NCBI GenBank assembly: GCA_002311665.1
Contig: DBYX01000011.1
Span: 137,027 to 169,736 of the forward strand
Direction: 5' to 3'
Length of the DNA stretch: 32,710 bases
From: Lachnoclostridium sp. UBA1175
GTDB lineage: Bacteria > Bacillota > Clostridia > Lachnospirales > Lachnospiraceae
Shown here: piece by piece, positions 1 to 7,461 of the stretch
Layout of the letters: each line of letters opens with the position of its first letter
Numbering within the stretch: position 1 is the first letter of the stretch
Notes under the pieces: generated by a model
The model's input: only the letters and a program-made list of their open reading frames with translations
Databases searched by the model: none
What the model was told of the DNA's origin: nothing
Position numbers and translations under genes: made by a program

Positions 1-214
1 AGGTGAAACAGGCTTCTTTTTAGCTTGTCGTAGGTGGAACAGGCTTCTTTTTAGCTTGCCGTAAGTAGAACAGGCTTCTTTTTAGCTTGTCGTAGGTGAA
101 ACAGGCATCTTTTTATCCTGTCGCAGGTGAAACAGGCTTCTTTTTAGCTTGTCGTAGGTGGAACAGGCTTCTTTTTAGCTTGCCGCAGGTGGAACAGGCT
201 TCTTTGCCTGTCGC
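1..214. repeat. 31-bp tandem repeat, about seven units
   Basis: Units begin at 1, 32, 63, 94, 125, 156 and 187. The first six are exactly 31 bp and the last is shortened to about 28 bp. The shared core is ACAGGCTTCTTTTTAG. Because 31 is not a multiple of three, a protein repeat is unlikely. In plus-strand RNA most units can form a small hairpin (ACAGGCT with AGCTTGT, one G-U pair). Unit 4 changes to ACAGG/CCTGT and the last unit to ACAGGC/GCCTGT, and both still pair. There are no spacers, so it is not a CRISPR array. The array may continue beyond the left edge. Apart from this array and the rpoD terminator I see nothing else in 1-353. Confidence 0.9.
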
Positions 215-261
215 GACCGGGAAACACATCTCCCCGGCCGAAAACAAAACGGCAAAAAACA

Positions 262-290
262 GCGGCGCCGCTGGAATACCGCGGCGCCGC
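262..290 (-). terminator. intrinsic terminator of rpoD
   Basis: Two copies of the self-complementary 10-mer GCGGCGCCGC (262-271 and 281-290) are separated by a 9-nt loop. Read on the minus strand, the hairpin is followed by TGTTTTTTG. It lies 64 bp past the rpoD stop codon. Confidence 0.85.
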
Positions 291-353
291 ATAACTTCAT
301 TACTTATGAACAATTACATTCTTTTCTTCAACCTTCCGGCCTCAGACACCCCA

Positions 354-1559
354 TCAGACATCGTAGCCTTTCAGCAGCTTTGCTCTGCTCGGGTGGCGGA
401 GCTTCCGGATTGCCTTCGCCTCAATCTGGCGGATTCGCTCTCTCGTTACGTTGAACTCCTTGCCGACTTCCTCGAGCGTTCGCTGTCTTCCGTCGGTCAG
501 GCCGAAACGAAGCTTCAACACGCGGCGTTCGCGCTCCGTCAGAGTGTTCAGAAGCTTCTCAATCTGCTCCTGAAGCATCATATAGGAGGTTGCCTCCTCC
601 GGGCCGGGTGTCTGCTCGTCCTTGATGAAGTCGCCGAGGTGGCTGTCGTCCTCCTCACCGATCGGCGTGTCCATCGAGATCGGATCCGCGCTGATCTTGA
701 GCACCTCGCGCACCTTCTCGACAGGCATGTTCATCGCCGCAGCGAGCTCATTTTCCGTAGGTTCGCGTCCCAGCTCCTGAAGCAGGTTGCGGCTCACGCG
801 GTACGTCTTGTTGATCACCTCGGACATATGAACCGGGATACGGATTGTGCGGGACTGGTCCGCGATGGAACGCGTGATCGCCTGACGGATCCACCAAGTC
901 GCATATGTGGAGAACTTGTATCCCTTTGTATAGTCGAACTTGTCTACGGCCTTGATCAGACCGAGATTGCCTTCCTGGATCAGATCGAGGAACGAAAGGC
1001 CGCGGCCGACGTAGCGCTTCGCGATGCTGACAACCAGTCGAAGGTTCGCCTCCGTGAGTTTGCGCTTTGCCGCCTTGTCGCCGTCGAGAATCTTCGTGGC
1101 GAGCTCGATCTCCTCCTCCACGCTCAGCAGGCCGAAGCTGCCGATCTCGCGGAGATACTGCTTGACAGGGTCATCCGACATTGCGTTCGCGATGCTGTTG
1201 AGCTCATCGTTGTCCGCGGGGATGACTTCCTCTTCCTCGTTGTCGATCAGGATGTCATCGTCGAAGCCGACGATATCATCCATCGCGCCGATGCCCGCCT
1301 CCAGTTTCCGAAGCGCCTGATCGTTCGGGTCCTCGTCCACCATATCGCGGTCGGCATCACTGTCGTCCTCCAGTTTCAGAAGAACGCTTACGCCGCGTCC
1401 CTCCAGATAGTCATAAACTCTCTCGAACTGATCGTCGGTCTTGCAGAACTCCTTCATAACATCGTTGACATATTCCGCCTCGATGCTGTTTCCATGCTCG
1501 TATCCGAACTGGGTAAGTTCCTCCAACCGACTCTCAAATGTCGCAATCTGTTCACTCAT
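354..1559 (-). CDS. rpoD: RNA polymerase primary sigma factor (sigma-70 / SigA)
   Basis: This is the housekeeping sigma factor, which directs RNA polymerase to -35/-10 promoters. At 401 residues it has the usual length for a Firmicute SigA. An N-terminal region 1.1-like segment (about residues 8-60) is followed by an acidic linker. Region 1.2 starts near residue 130 (DPVKQYLREIG). Region 2 carries LIQEGNLGLIKAVDKFDY and the promoter-melting segment TYATWWIRQAITRSIADQ (about 208-225). Region 3 follows, and region 4 has the helix-turn-helix VTRERIRQIEAKAIRKLR near the C-terminus. The upstream neighbour is a CBS-domain gene with a 62-bp gap rather than the common dnaG, and the two are probably co-transcribed from the promoter at 2106-2135. 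The ribosome site GGAGG lies about 13 nt before the ATG, which is rather far. Confidence 0.97.
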   Translation of the reverse strand: MSEQIATFESRLEELTQFGYEHGNSIEAEYVNDVMKEFCKTDDQFERVYDYLEGRGVSVLLKLEDDSDADRDMVDEDPNDQALRKLEAGIGAMDDIVGFDDDILIDNEEEEVIPADNDELNSIANAMSDDPVKQYLREIGSFGLLSVEEEIELATKILDGDKAAKRKLTEANLRLVVSIAKRYVGRGLSFLDLIQEGNLGLIKAVDKFDYTKGYKFSTYATWWIRQAITRSIADQSRTIRIPVHMSEVINKTYRVSRNLLQELGREPTENELAAAMNMPVEKVREVLKISADPISMDTPIGEEDDSHLGDFIKDEQTPGPEEATSYMMLQEQIEKLLNTLTERERRVLKLRFGLTDGRQRTLEEVGKEFNVTRERIRQIEAKAIRKLRHPSRAKLLKGYDV

Positions 1560-1621
1560 ATATTACACAAATCCTCCGAGTATATTACCGGTCTGTCCCA
1601 TATCCCCCAAAACAGCAAAAA

Positions 1622-2053
1622 CTATTCTTCCTCTTTCTTCGCCTGCTCAAGTTTCTTCATCGTGCGGAAGCAGTATTCCATAATGTCGCTTCGCTTGACG
1701 ATCCCGATAAATATGTCATTGTCGTCCGTGACCGGCACAAAGTTCTGCGTCATTGCAACGCGAAGCAGGCTCTCCACCTCGGCGTTGACATTGACCGCCG
1801 TATTGTGAAGTCGCCGCGGGATCCTCGTGATCGGGATGCGTTCCGCGTCGTGCATATTCATATCGGCAACGTTCTTGATGCCCCACAAAAGGTCGCCCTC
1901 CGTGAGGGTTCCGACGTAGCGGCCGTTGCGATCCAGCATCGGGATCGCCGAATACCGATGAAACTCCATTTTCTCCAAAACCTGGCGAAGGCTGTACTCG
2001 TTCGTGACGTACGCGACTTCACTCTTCGGTGTCAAGAAAAACAAGATGTTCAA
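1622..2053 (-). CDS. two-CBS-domain protein, CbpB/YkuL-like
   Basis: This is a stand-alone pair of CBS domains (143 residues). CBS pairs usually bind adenine nucleotides or cyclic dinucleotides and regulate a partner. No other domain is present. The first CBS half covers about residues 8-65 (YSAIPMLDRNGRYVGTLTEGD) and the second about 80-128 (FVPVTDDNDIFIGIVKRSD), followed by a charged tail. The start is a TTG at 2053 with AAAGGTGG ten bases upstream; no ATG start fits. It is the first gene of a CBS-rpoD unit. The family resembles the Firmicute c-di-AMP-binding CBS proteins CbpB/YkuL; that ligand is inferred from family likeness only. Confidence 0.8.
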   Translation of the reverse strand: MNILFFLTPKSEVAYVTNEYSLRQVLEKMEFHRYSAIPMLDRNGRYVGTLTEGDLLWGIKNVADMNMHDAERIPITRIPRRLHNTAVNVNAEVESLLRVAMTQNFVPVTDDNDIFIGIVKRSDIMEYCFRTMKKLEQAKKEEE

Positions 2054-2105
2054 TTCCGCTCAACCACCTTTCCACGGGACCGAATTTTTACACACACTGC
2101 GGGTA

Positions 2106-2135
2106 AGTATAGCATTGCAGACGCGGCCGTGTCAA
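2106..2135 (-). promoter_or_regulatory. sigma-A promoter for the CBS gene and rpoD
   Basis: On the minus strand TTGACA (2135-2130), an 18-bp spacer and TATACT (2111-2106) form a near-consensus promoter. The start of transcription would be about 50 bp before the TTG start codon. Confidence 0.75.
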
Positions 2136-2204
2136 TGTTTCATTTTCGAAAAATAAGTGAAAAATGTCTTACATTTCTCCGCGCTTTCCGCTTCTCACCG
2201 ATCA

Positions 2205-4895
2205 TTAATAATCACTGCCCAATTCCGCAACATTGCTAACGCTCACGGCATAACATTGGGTGACATCGATCCCGTCCTCGTCGAGGATGTACAGGAACAG
2301 TTCCTTATCGCCGAGCATACCGACGGAGAGATAACCGCAGTCAAACTGCGCATCCGCATTGAAATTCGGAGAGGTGCTGGTGATAAACTCAATCCGGTGG
2401 CCGCTCACCAGAGAGCCGCGGACGATGGTGCTGTGGGCTTTGCCGGAGCCGGTCAACTCGTCCTTCACGCCGCTCACAAGGATACCGATCTCGCGGTTCT
2501 CAATGGCAACCTGCGGTGTGTTGACCACGATCTCGTATTGATCCGTCACATCATTGCCTGCGCTGTCTACGACGTGGTATGCATCCCAGTCAACCTCGAG
2601 GTAATCGACTCTCATCGGATATGTATTGTAGTAGTCTTCCATCTCGAGCTTCGGCCCGACGATACTGTGTCCGTTCTGAAGGATGCCGTAGATCAGATAC
2701 CAGTCGAGTTCGATACTGCCGAGAGGCTTGCCGTCATACACCTTGATATAGTTCTCAAGACCGATGACCAGATAATTCTCGTCAAGGTCGATATCATCAA
2801 AACTGACATCATCGAAATCCGCAGCTCCGCCGCCGAGATCACCGATGCTTCCGCCGCCGGTTACTTCCACGGGGATCCAGCCGATCCCGTCGATATAAAC
2901 TTCAGTCCACGCGTGACCGTCGTTGCTCGTTACGTTGGACCACTGACGGCCGCGACCGCTGTGCGCAAGGCCGATCACATATCGTGCGGGAATGCCGAGC
3001 GCGCGGTACATAAGCGTTGCCGCACTCGCATAGTGCTGGCACACGCCCTTCTTGCCCTTGGTCAGGAAATACACCACCATGTCCTCGTCTTCCGGAAAAT
3101 CGCCGAAATTCAGAGTATACTGGGCAGCATTTTGGATGTAGTTCGCGACTTCCATGATCAGATACGACTTTTCGTCGTACTCGGAGATTCCGGCGTTATA
3201 TGCCAGTTCCAGAAGAACCTGTCTTGTCTCCTCGGGAACATCCATATACACGGAGTACACAAAGTCACGGTAAGCCAGTTCATCCTGATCTATGTAGTCG
3301 TACGACTGATAATCGTAGTAGTCGAGATCCAGCGTCGGCACATAGGTGACACACTTGTAATTTTCCGGGTCCTCTACCTTCTGCTCTTCCGCCAGAAAAT
3401 ACGGGAACAGCGCCTCGCCGAGGATATTGTTCCGGACATAGACATTGTCCTCACTGCACCCCATGGCGCGAAGTTGCCTGCCGGCAAGATATTCTCCGAA
3501 GATCTCCGTCTCCTTCGCGTCCTTGCGCCCGTACCAGCTGTGTCCGTCAAAACCGCAGTAATAGCACTCGCGGAAATAATACGTGCGGAACGTCTGGCTG
3601 CAGAAGGAAAATACGATCGCGGGATTCGGCGACAGCGAGAAACCGCTGTCGGACAGACTGTACTTGTCCCCGTCGGGCATGGAGTATCCCATACCGCTGC
3701 CGTCGATCTTGCCTGCGTTATCGCCGCCCTGGTCGTCTTTCTTGCCGGTTACACGCAGAGATCCCTCGGTCTTCGAAATGTTGTAGCAGTAGGTGACATC
3801 CCCGTACCGGTCGCTGGTGATCTCGACCTGATCGAAATAGTTCTTGCTCACACCGACCTCGGTCTGTGAACCGTAAATCTGCAACGTGAGCCGGTCTCCT
3901 TCGGCCAGCCCGTCCCCGGTGATCTGGTACGTGTCCTTCGTCAGCGTGATGCCGTCGTACTCCTTCGTCGCGGAGTCGGTCTTGATCTTGATCGATCTCT
4001 GCACGAACTGCACGACACCGTTGCGGGTCGATATCACGTACTGGTCGCTCACGTCCCTGCCCGAGGTGTCCGTGATGCTGTAATACGACATATCGATGAC
4101 GTTGTACCACTCTCCGAAACCGTCTGTCGTACGCTCCAGCTCACAGCGGAACTCCGCATGATGCCCCGGTTTCAGCGAGCCGCCGATGAGCTTCCACTCA
4201 TCACAGGTCAGATCCGGATAGGGATTGCCGTCATACTTGACCGTCTTGCTGCCGGCCTGGATCACGATGTACTCCCGCGAATCCCGGATCGTTCCCGAAT
4301 TCTTATTGGATATCTCATAGCAGTCGAGCGCCGAAGTGCCGTCCTTATGAGAAACATGAATATCTTCCAGATGATACCATTTTTCGGAGGACGAGACATA
4401 CTCGTAGACGACTCTCGCCTCGTCGACCGTGTCACCGTACACCAGTCCGGAGAAGGTGATGTCCTTGTCGCTGACCTCCACATCGTCGACTTCCCCGTTG
4501 ACGGAAATGTTCGCAAGGGACACCTTCAGCGTTCTCGGCCGGATGGAAAAATCCGTGCTGTCGATCTCCCGGCGGACTCCCAGGAAGGAGACCGAACGGG
4601 CGCGTACCTCATAGTTTCCCACCTCGCGGGGAACATCCGTGCTCCACTCCGCGTCCTTGTCGTCGGTCGAGCGGTACTCGTATACCACCTCACCGATCGC
4701 GGTGCATCCCGTCGAAGGATCCGGCGCCTCGCCGTAGGTGACGCTCTTGCAGGACATTCCGCGGTAGCAGAAACCGACGCCGAAGCACAGCAGGAAACTC
4801 GGGATCAGGATCGCCAGCGCGATAAAGATCCCGGTTCTGACACGTCTCAGCACCTCGGACATATGAACCATCTTTTTTTCGTATTCTTCGTACAT
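2205..4895 (-). CDS. membrane-anchored transglutaminase-like protein with repeated beta-modules
   Basis: This 896-residue protein has a short cytoplasmic N-terminus, one membrane helix (about 18-42) and a very large outer part. Repeats marked by VKYDGNPY, KEYDGITL and KVYDGKPL resemble MBG-type beta modules and match those of the neighbouring 4900-6045 protein. The transglutaminase core lies at about 560-690 with Cys619 (GVCQHYA), His661 (NDGHAWTEVY) and Glu677 (GWIPVEVTGG) in the catalytic positions. Glu stands where Asp is usual. Such cores act as protease, crosslinking or peptidoglycan-linked enzymes; the substrate here is unknown. It is the last gene of the six-gene operon. Its ribosome site GGAG overlaps the stop of the preceding gene (4-bp gap). 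I see no clear terminator behind it, so read-through to the CBS-rpoD unit is possible. Confidence 0.85.
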   Translation of the reverse strand: MYEEYEKKMVHMSEVLRRVRTGIFIALAILIPSFLLCFGVGFCYRGMSCKSVTYGEAPDPSTGCTAIGEVVYEYRSTDDKDAEWSTDVPREVGNYEVRARSVSFLGVRREIDSTDFSIRPRTLKVSLANISVNGEVDDVEVSDKDITFSGLVYGDTVDEARVVYEYVSSSEKWYHLEDIHVSHKDGTSALDCYEISNKNSGTIRDSREYIVIQAGSKTVKYDGNPYPDLTCDEWKLIGGSLKPGHHAEFRCELERTTDGFGEWYNVIDMSYYSITDTSGRDVSDQYVISTRNGVVQFVQRSIKIKTDSATKEYDGITLTKDTYQITGDGLAEGDRLTLQIYGSQTEVGVSKNYFDQVEITSDRYGDVTYCYNISKTEGSLRVTGKKDDQGGDNAGKIDGSGMGYSMPDGDKYSLSDSGFSLSPNPAIVFSFCSQTFRTYYFRECYYCGFDGHSWYGRKDAKETEIFGEYLAGRQLRAMGCSEDNVYVRNNILGEALFPYFLAEEQKVEDPENYKCVTYVPTLDLDYYDYQSYDYIDQDELAYRDFVYSVYMDVPEETRQVLLELAYNAGISEYDEKSYLIMEVANYIQNAAQYTLNFGDFPEDEDMVVYFLTKGKKGVCQHYASAATLMYRALGIPARYVIGLAHSGRGRQWSNVTSNDGHAWTEVYIDGIGWIPVEVTGGGSIGDLGGGAADFDDVSFDDIDLDENYLVIGLENYIKVYDGKPLGSIELDWYLIYGILQNGHSIVGPKLEMEDYYNTYPMRVDYLEVDWDAYHVVDSAGNDVTDQYEIVVNTPQVAIENREIGILVSGVKDELTGSGKAHSTIVRGSLVSGHRIEFITSTSPNFNADAQFDCGYLSVGMLGDKELFLYILDEDGIDVTQCYAVSVSNVAELGSDY

Positions 4896-4899
4896 TGTC

Positions 4900-6045
4900 T
4901 TACTCCGTCAAAATCAAAACCCCACATTCATAAGCTACACGGTAACTGTCCGTTACATCCCTTCCCTGCGAATCACGCACGGAAAATGACCAGAGCGAAT
5001 TCTCGTACGTCCCCGGTCTGTTGTAGTCATACATACCGGGTTGCATCTGCTGCGTCGTGGTGACCTCCAGCGTATCTCCGGCGACAAGCTCGCCCCCGAT
5101 GAGCGCCCAGTCGTTCTCATAGACGGTGCCGCTGTACGGGCGCCTGACATCCATCGTCTGTACATACAGAGTGACCGGCGTCACGATCAGTTCCCCGAGC
5201 ATATAGGAGATGTCGTACATCGATGTGACATCGTTGCCCTGCGCGTCATCAATATACAGAATAATGGTATTGTTGCTGATCCCGGCCCTGGTGATCGATC
5301 CGGTGCACGCTGCATGAATCCGGTGTCCGCTCTCCAGCCGCCCCTCGCGCAGCGAATACTCTTCGTTAACGCAGGGCGTTCCGTCGTACTCCTTGGACGC
5401 GGAACCGGTCTCGACAATAAGCTTGCCGTAGTAGATCGTCAAAGAACCGTACTCGCACTCGACATCATACTCCTTGGTGACATCCACATTGTCCTTGTTG
5501 AGAATGCGGATGCGATAGGAGTTGTTGTACACGCCCGGTGACACGGGATCTGCAAAATCGTACGCCTCCCAGGAGTCTCCCTCGCTGAGCCAACCGTTCT
5601 GCACGATCACGGACTCCTCCTTGAGCGGCGTTCCGTCGTACACCTTGTCCGCGTTATAACTCAGAAAAATGATCTTCTTGCGGAACACCTCGAGCTTGCC
5701 CGGGCGGATCTCAATGTCGTACTGGTCGGACACATCCATACCGGAGGTGTCCAGGACACGGACCTCGGCCTGGTTCTCGCAGATGCCGATCTCCGTCTGC
5801 TCACCCTTCACCTTGACCGAGAGCTCGTGCTCCGGCGCCAGCGTCCCCGAGATCTGTTTCCATTTGCTGTTCGTGAGCGGCGTGCCCGAGTACTCCTTCT
5901 GCGCGGAGCCCGTCTGGATGACAATCTTCGTCTTGCGGAGGCGGAAGCTTCCCGTCGCGATGAGCAGCGTCAACAGGATCATCCCGACCGTCAGCGCCAC
6001 GCCGAACACACCGATCGCATAAACCGATAATTTCTTCTTACGCAT
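4900..6045 (-). CDS. single-pass membrane protein with four extracellular MBG-like repeats
   Basis: This is a 381-residue protein with a basic N-terminus (MRKKK), one membrane helix (about 8-32) and an outer part made of about four tandem modules. Each opens with a related motif: KEYSGTPL, KVYDGTPL, KEYDGTPC and RPYSGTVY. Each ends with a phrase such as GMDVSDQYDIEIRPG or GRDVTDSYRVAYECG. These look like the small MBG-like beta modules common in cell-surface proteins of Clostridia. There is no catalytic motif. The same modules occur in the transglutaminase-like protein encoded just downstream, suggesting that the two ectodomains pair or have the same binding role. It follows the second AAA+ gene by 39 bp; GAGGT precedes the ATG. 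Confidence 0.8.
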   Translation of the reverse strand: MRKKKLSVYAIGVFGVALTVGMILLTLLIATGSFRLRKTKIVIQTGSAQKEYSGTPLTNSKWKQISGTLAPEHELSVKVKGEQTEIGICENQAEVRVLDTSGMDVSDQYDIEIRPGKLEVFRKKIIFLSYNADKVYDGTPLKEESVIVQNGWLSEGDSWEAYDFADPVSPGVYNNSYRIRILNKDNVDVTKEYDVECEYGSLTIYYGKLIVETGSASKEYDGTPCVNEEYSLREGRLESGHRIHAACTGSITRAGISNNTIILYIDDAQGNDVTSMYDISYMLGELIVTPVTLYVQTMDVRRPYSGTVYENDWALIGGELVAGDTLEVTTTQQMQPGMYDYNRPGTYENSLWSFSVRDSQGRDVTDSYRVAYECGVLILTE

Positions 6046-6084
6046 AGTTTAACCTCAATCCGAAAGCGCCTTCCCGGCGTTTTC

Positions 6085-7455
6085 TCAGGATGCCATCTGC
6101 CTCAGATAATGAAGGTATCCGCGGCACAGAGGCATCGATTCCTCCCCGAATAATTCATTGAGCTTCTGCGCAAGCGCCTGGCTTGCTTTCGCGATGACAA
6201 CCGGATTCTGTCCCTCCAGTTTCCGGAGGATCTTCTTCGACAGAAAATCGTCGAGTGCGTTCTCCTCCGTCCCGCCGCACGCGATGTACACCGCGATGTA
6301 CTCCTCCATCTGCTTGCGGATACGGTTGCCGTACGTGATATGGAAATTGTCCATCAGGTAGCGGTCGATCTCCGCAACCTTGCGACGGTTGCGCGCCGTC
6401 ATGGAAAATGTCTGCTTCGCCCACTCCACCGTCAGTCGGAACGCGGAGTACGAAAGTCTCACGCCTTCCGAGGTGCGCGGCGAGAACGGCCTCGCCTTCT
6501 GGTTCAGGTTCATCACCATCGCACGGTCATACACCTTGTCCGAGATGGCAAATGTCGAGTCGTCGTTGTTCGCCGTTCCGATGAACCACACATTTTCCGG
6601 AAGACGGAAACGTCCGTCGCGGAACAGCACCGGATCCTTGTCCCAGCTGTCGGATGTCATCTCCAGATAACGGCTGCTCGGATTCAGCTCCATCAGCGAG
6701 AGGAAATCCGCGAAGAAGTACTCCACGCGCGCGATGTTCATCTCGTCGAGGACGATGATGTGAATGTCATCCGTGTAGCAGGACTCGTACAGCTTCTTCA
6801 GCAGCGGGCTCTCGCTGAACTGTTTCGTGAACTCGTTGAAATATCCGATCACGTCCGCACGCTCCTTCCACATCGGCTGCACGGAGATGACCGTCGACGG
6901 GTTGCCCAGGTAATCGCCGAACGCGGTCGCCATCGAGGTCTTACCGGTTCCGGAAAGGCCCTGCATGATCATCAGGTGTGACACGGCAAATCCCGCGACA
7001 AACCGGCGGATGTCCTCCTCGTCATAGTACAGACGCAGCTTGGACGCCGCATACGAGCGGAATCCGTCGCAGAGCTGCACGAGCGGAACCGAGTCCGCCG
7101 ACAGCGGCTGCAGCTCGGTGCCGCCGACCGCGTCGATCGTGTGCAACGCGCGGAAACGCACACCGTCCGTCTTCGATTTCTTCCCGGCCTTTTTGCCCAT
7201 CAGCAGGAAGCCCTTGCCCTCCGCGAGCATCTTCACGGAGAAGACGATCAGGACCACCGGCAGCAACAGCGCCAGGATCAGCACCAGATACACGGTCTCG
7301 GAGTGCACATACGCTCCTTCGCCGAAAATGTCCGCCAGATTGTCCGCATCCGAAAAATGGGTCCCGCACAGGATCAGCGCAACGCACACAAGCGCCACGA
7401 TGCCGCATATGATGAACCGCCGGTACCAGACGGACATATCTTTCTCTTCAGTCAT
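6085..7455 (-). CDS. membrane-anchored McrB-like AAA+ ATPase, copy B
   Basis: This 456-residue protein has two N-terminal membrane helices (about 13-31 and 54-75), a basic linker and a cytoplasmic AAA+ module. Walker A is GLSGTGKTS (Lys172) and Walker B is IIVLDEMNIARVEYFF. Sensor-like GTANNDDSTFAISDKVYDRA follows, then a helical lid ending in PLCRGYLHYLRQ. The LDEMN and GTANNDD signatures are typical of the McrB/MoxR-side AAA+ branch, which usually remodels partner proteins. It is clearly paralogous to the 9039-10379 product, with long identical stretches around Walker A and sensor 1. It starts 6 bp after the coiled-coil gene, so the two are likely translationally linked. Target and nucleotide preference are unknown. 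Confidence 0.88.
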   Translation of the reverse strand: MTEEKDMSVWYRRFIICGIVALVCVALILCGTHFSDADNLADIFGEGAYVHSETVYLVLILALLLPVVLIVFSVKMLAEGKGFLLMGKKAGKKSKTDGVRFRALHTIDAVGGTELQPLSADSVPLVQLCDGFRSYAASKLRLYYDEEDIRRFVAGFAVSHLMIMQGLSGTGKTSMATAFGDYLGNPSTVISVQPMWKERADVIGYFNEFTKQFSESPLLKKLYESCYTDDIHIIVLDEMNIARVEYFFADFLSLMELNPSSRYLEMTSDSWDKDPVLFRDGRFRLPENVWFIGTANNDDSTFAISDKVYDRAMVMNLNQKARPFSPRTSEGVRLSYSAFRLTVEWAKQTFSMTARNRRKVAEIDRYLMDNFHITYGNRIRKQMEEYIAVYIACGGTEENALDDFLSKKILRKLEGQNPVVIAKASQALAQKLNELFGEESMPLCRGYLHYLRQMAS

Positions 7456-7461
7456 CCGGTC

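Noticed and set aside
1..214. CRISPR array
   Set aside because: The 31-bp units follow one another with no unique spacers, and no cas genes are present.
113..313. Small minus-strand gene over the repeat
   Set aside because: It spans the rpoD terminator, its repeat part changes frame each 31-bp unit, and it runs into non-coding repeats.
96..1808. Long plus-strand reading frame across rpoD
   Set aside because: It is antisense to rpoD and the CBS gene, begins in the tandem repeat and has no ribosome site or family resemblance.
2157..3869. Long plus-strand reading frame opposite the transglutaminase gene
   Set aside because: Antisense shadow caused by codon bias on the other strand; no motifs.
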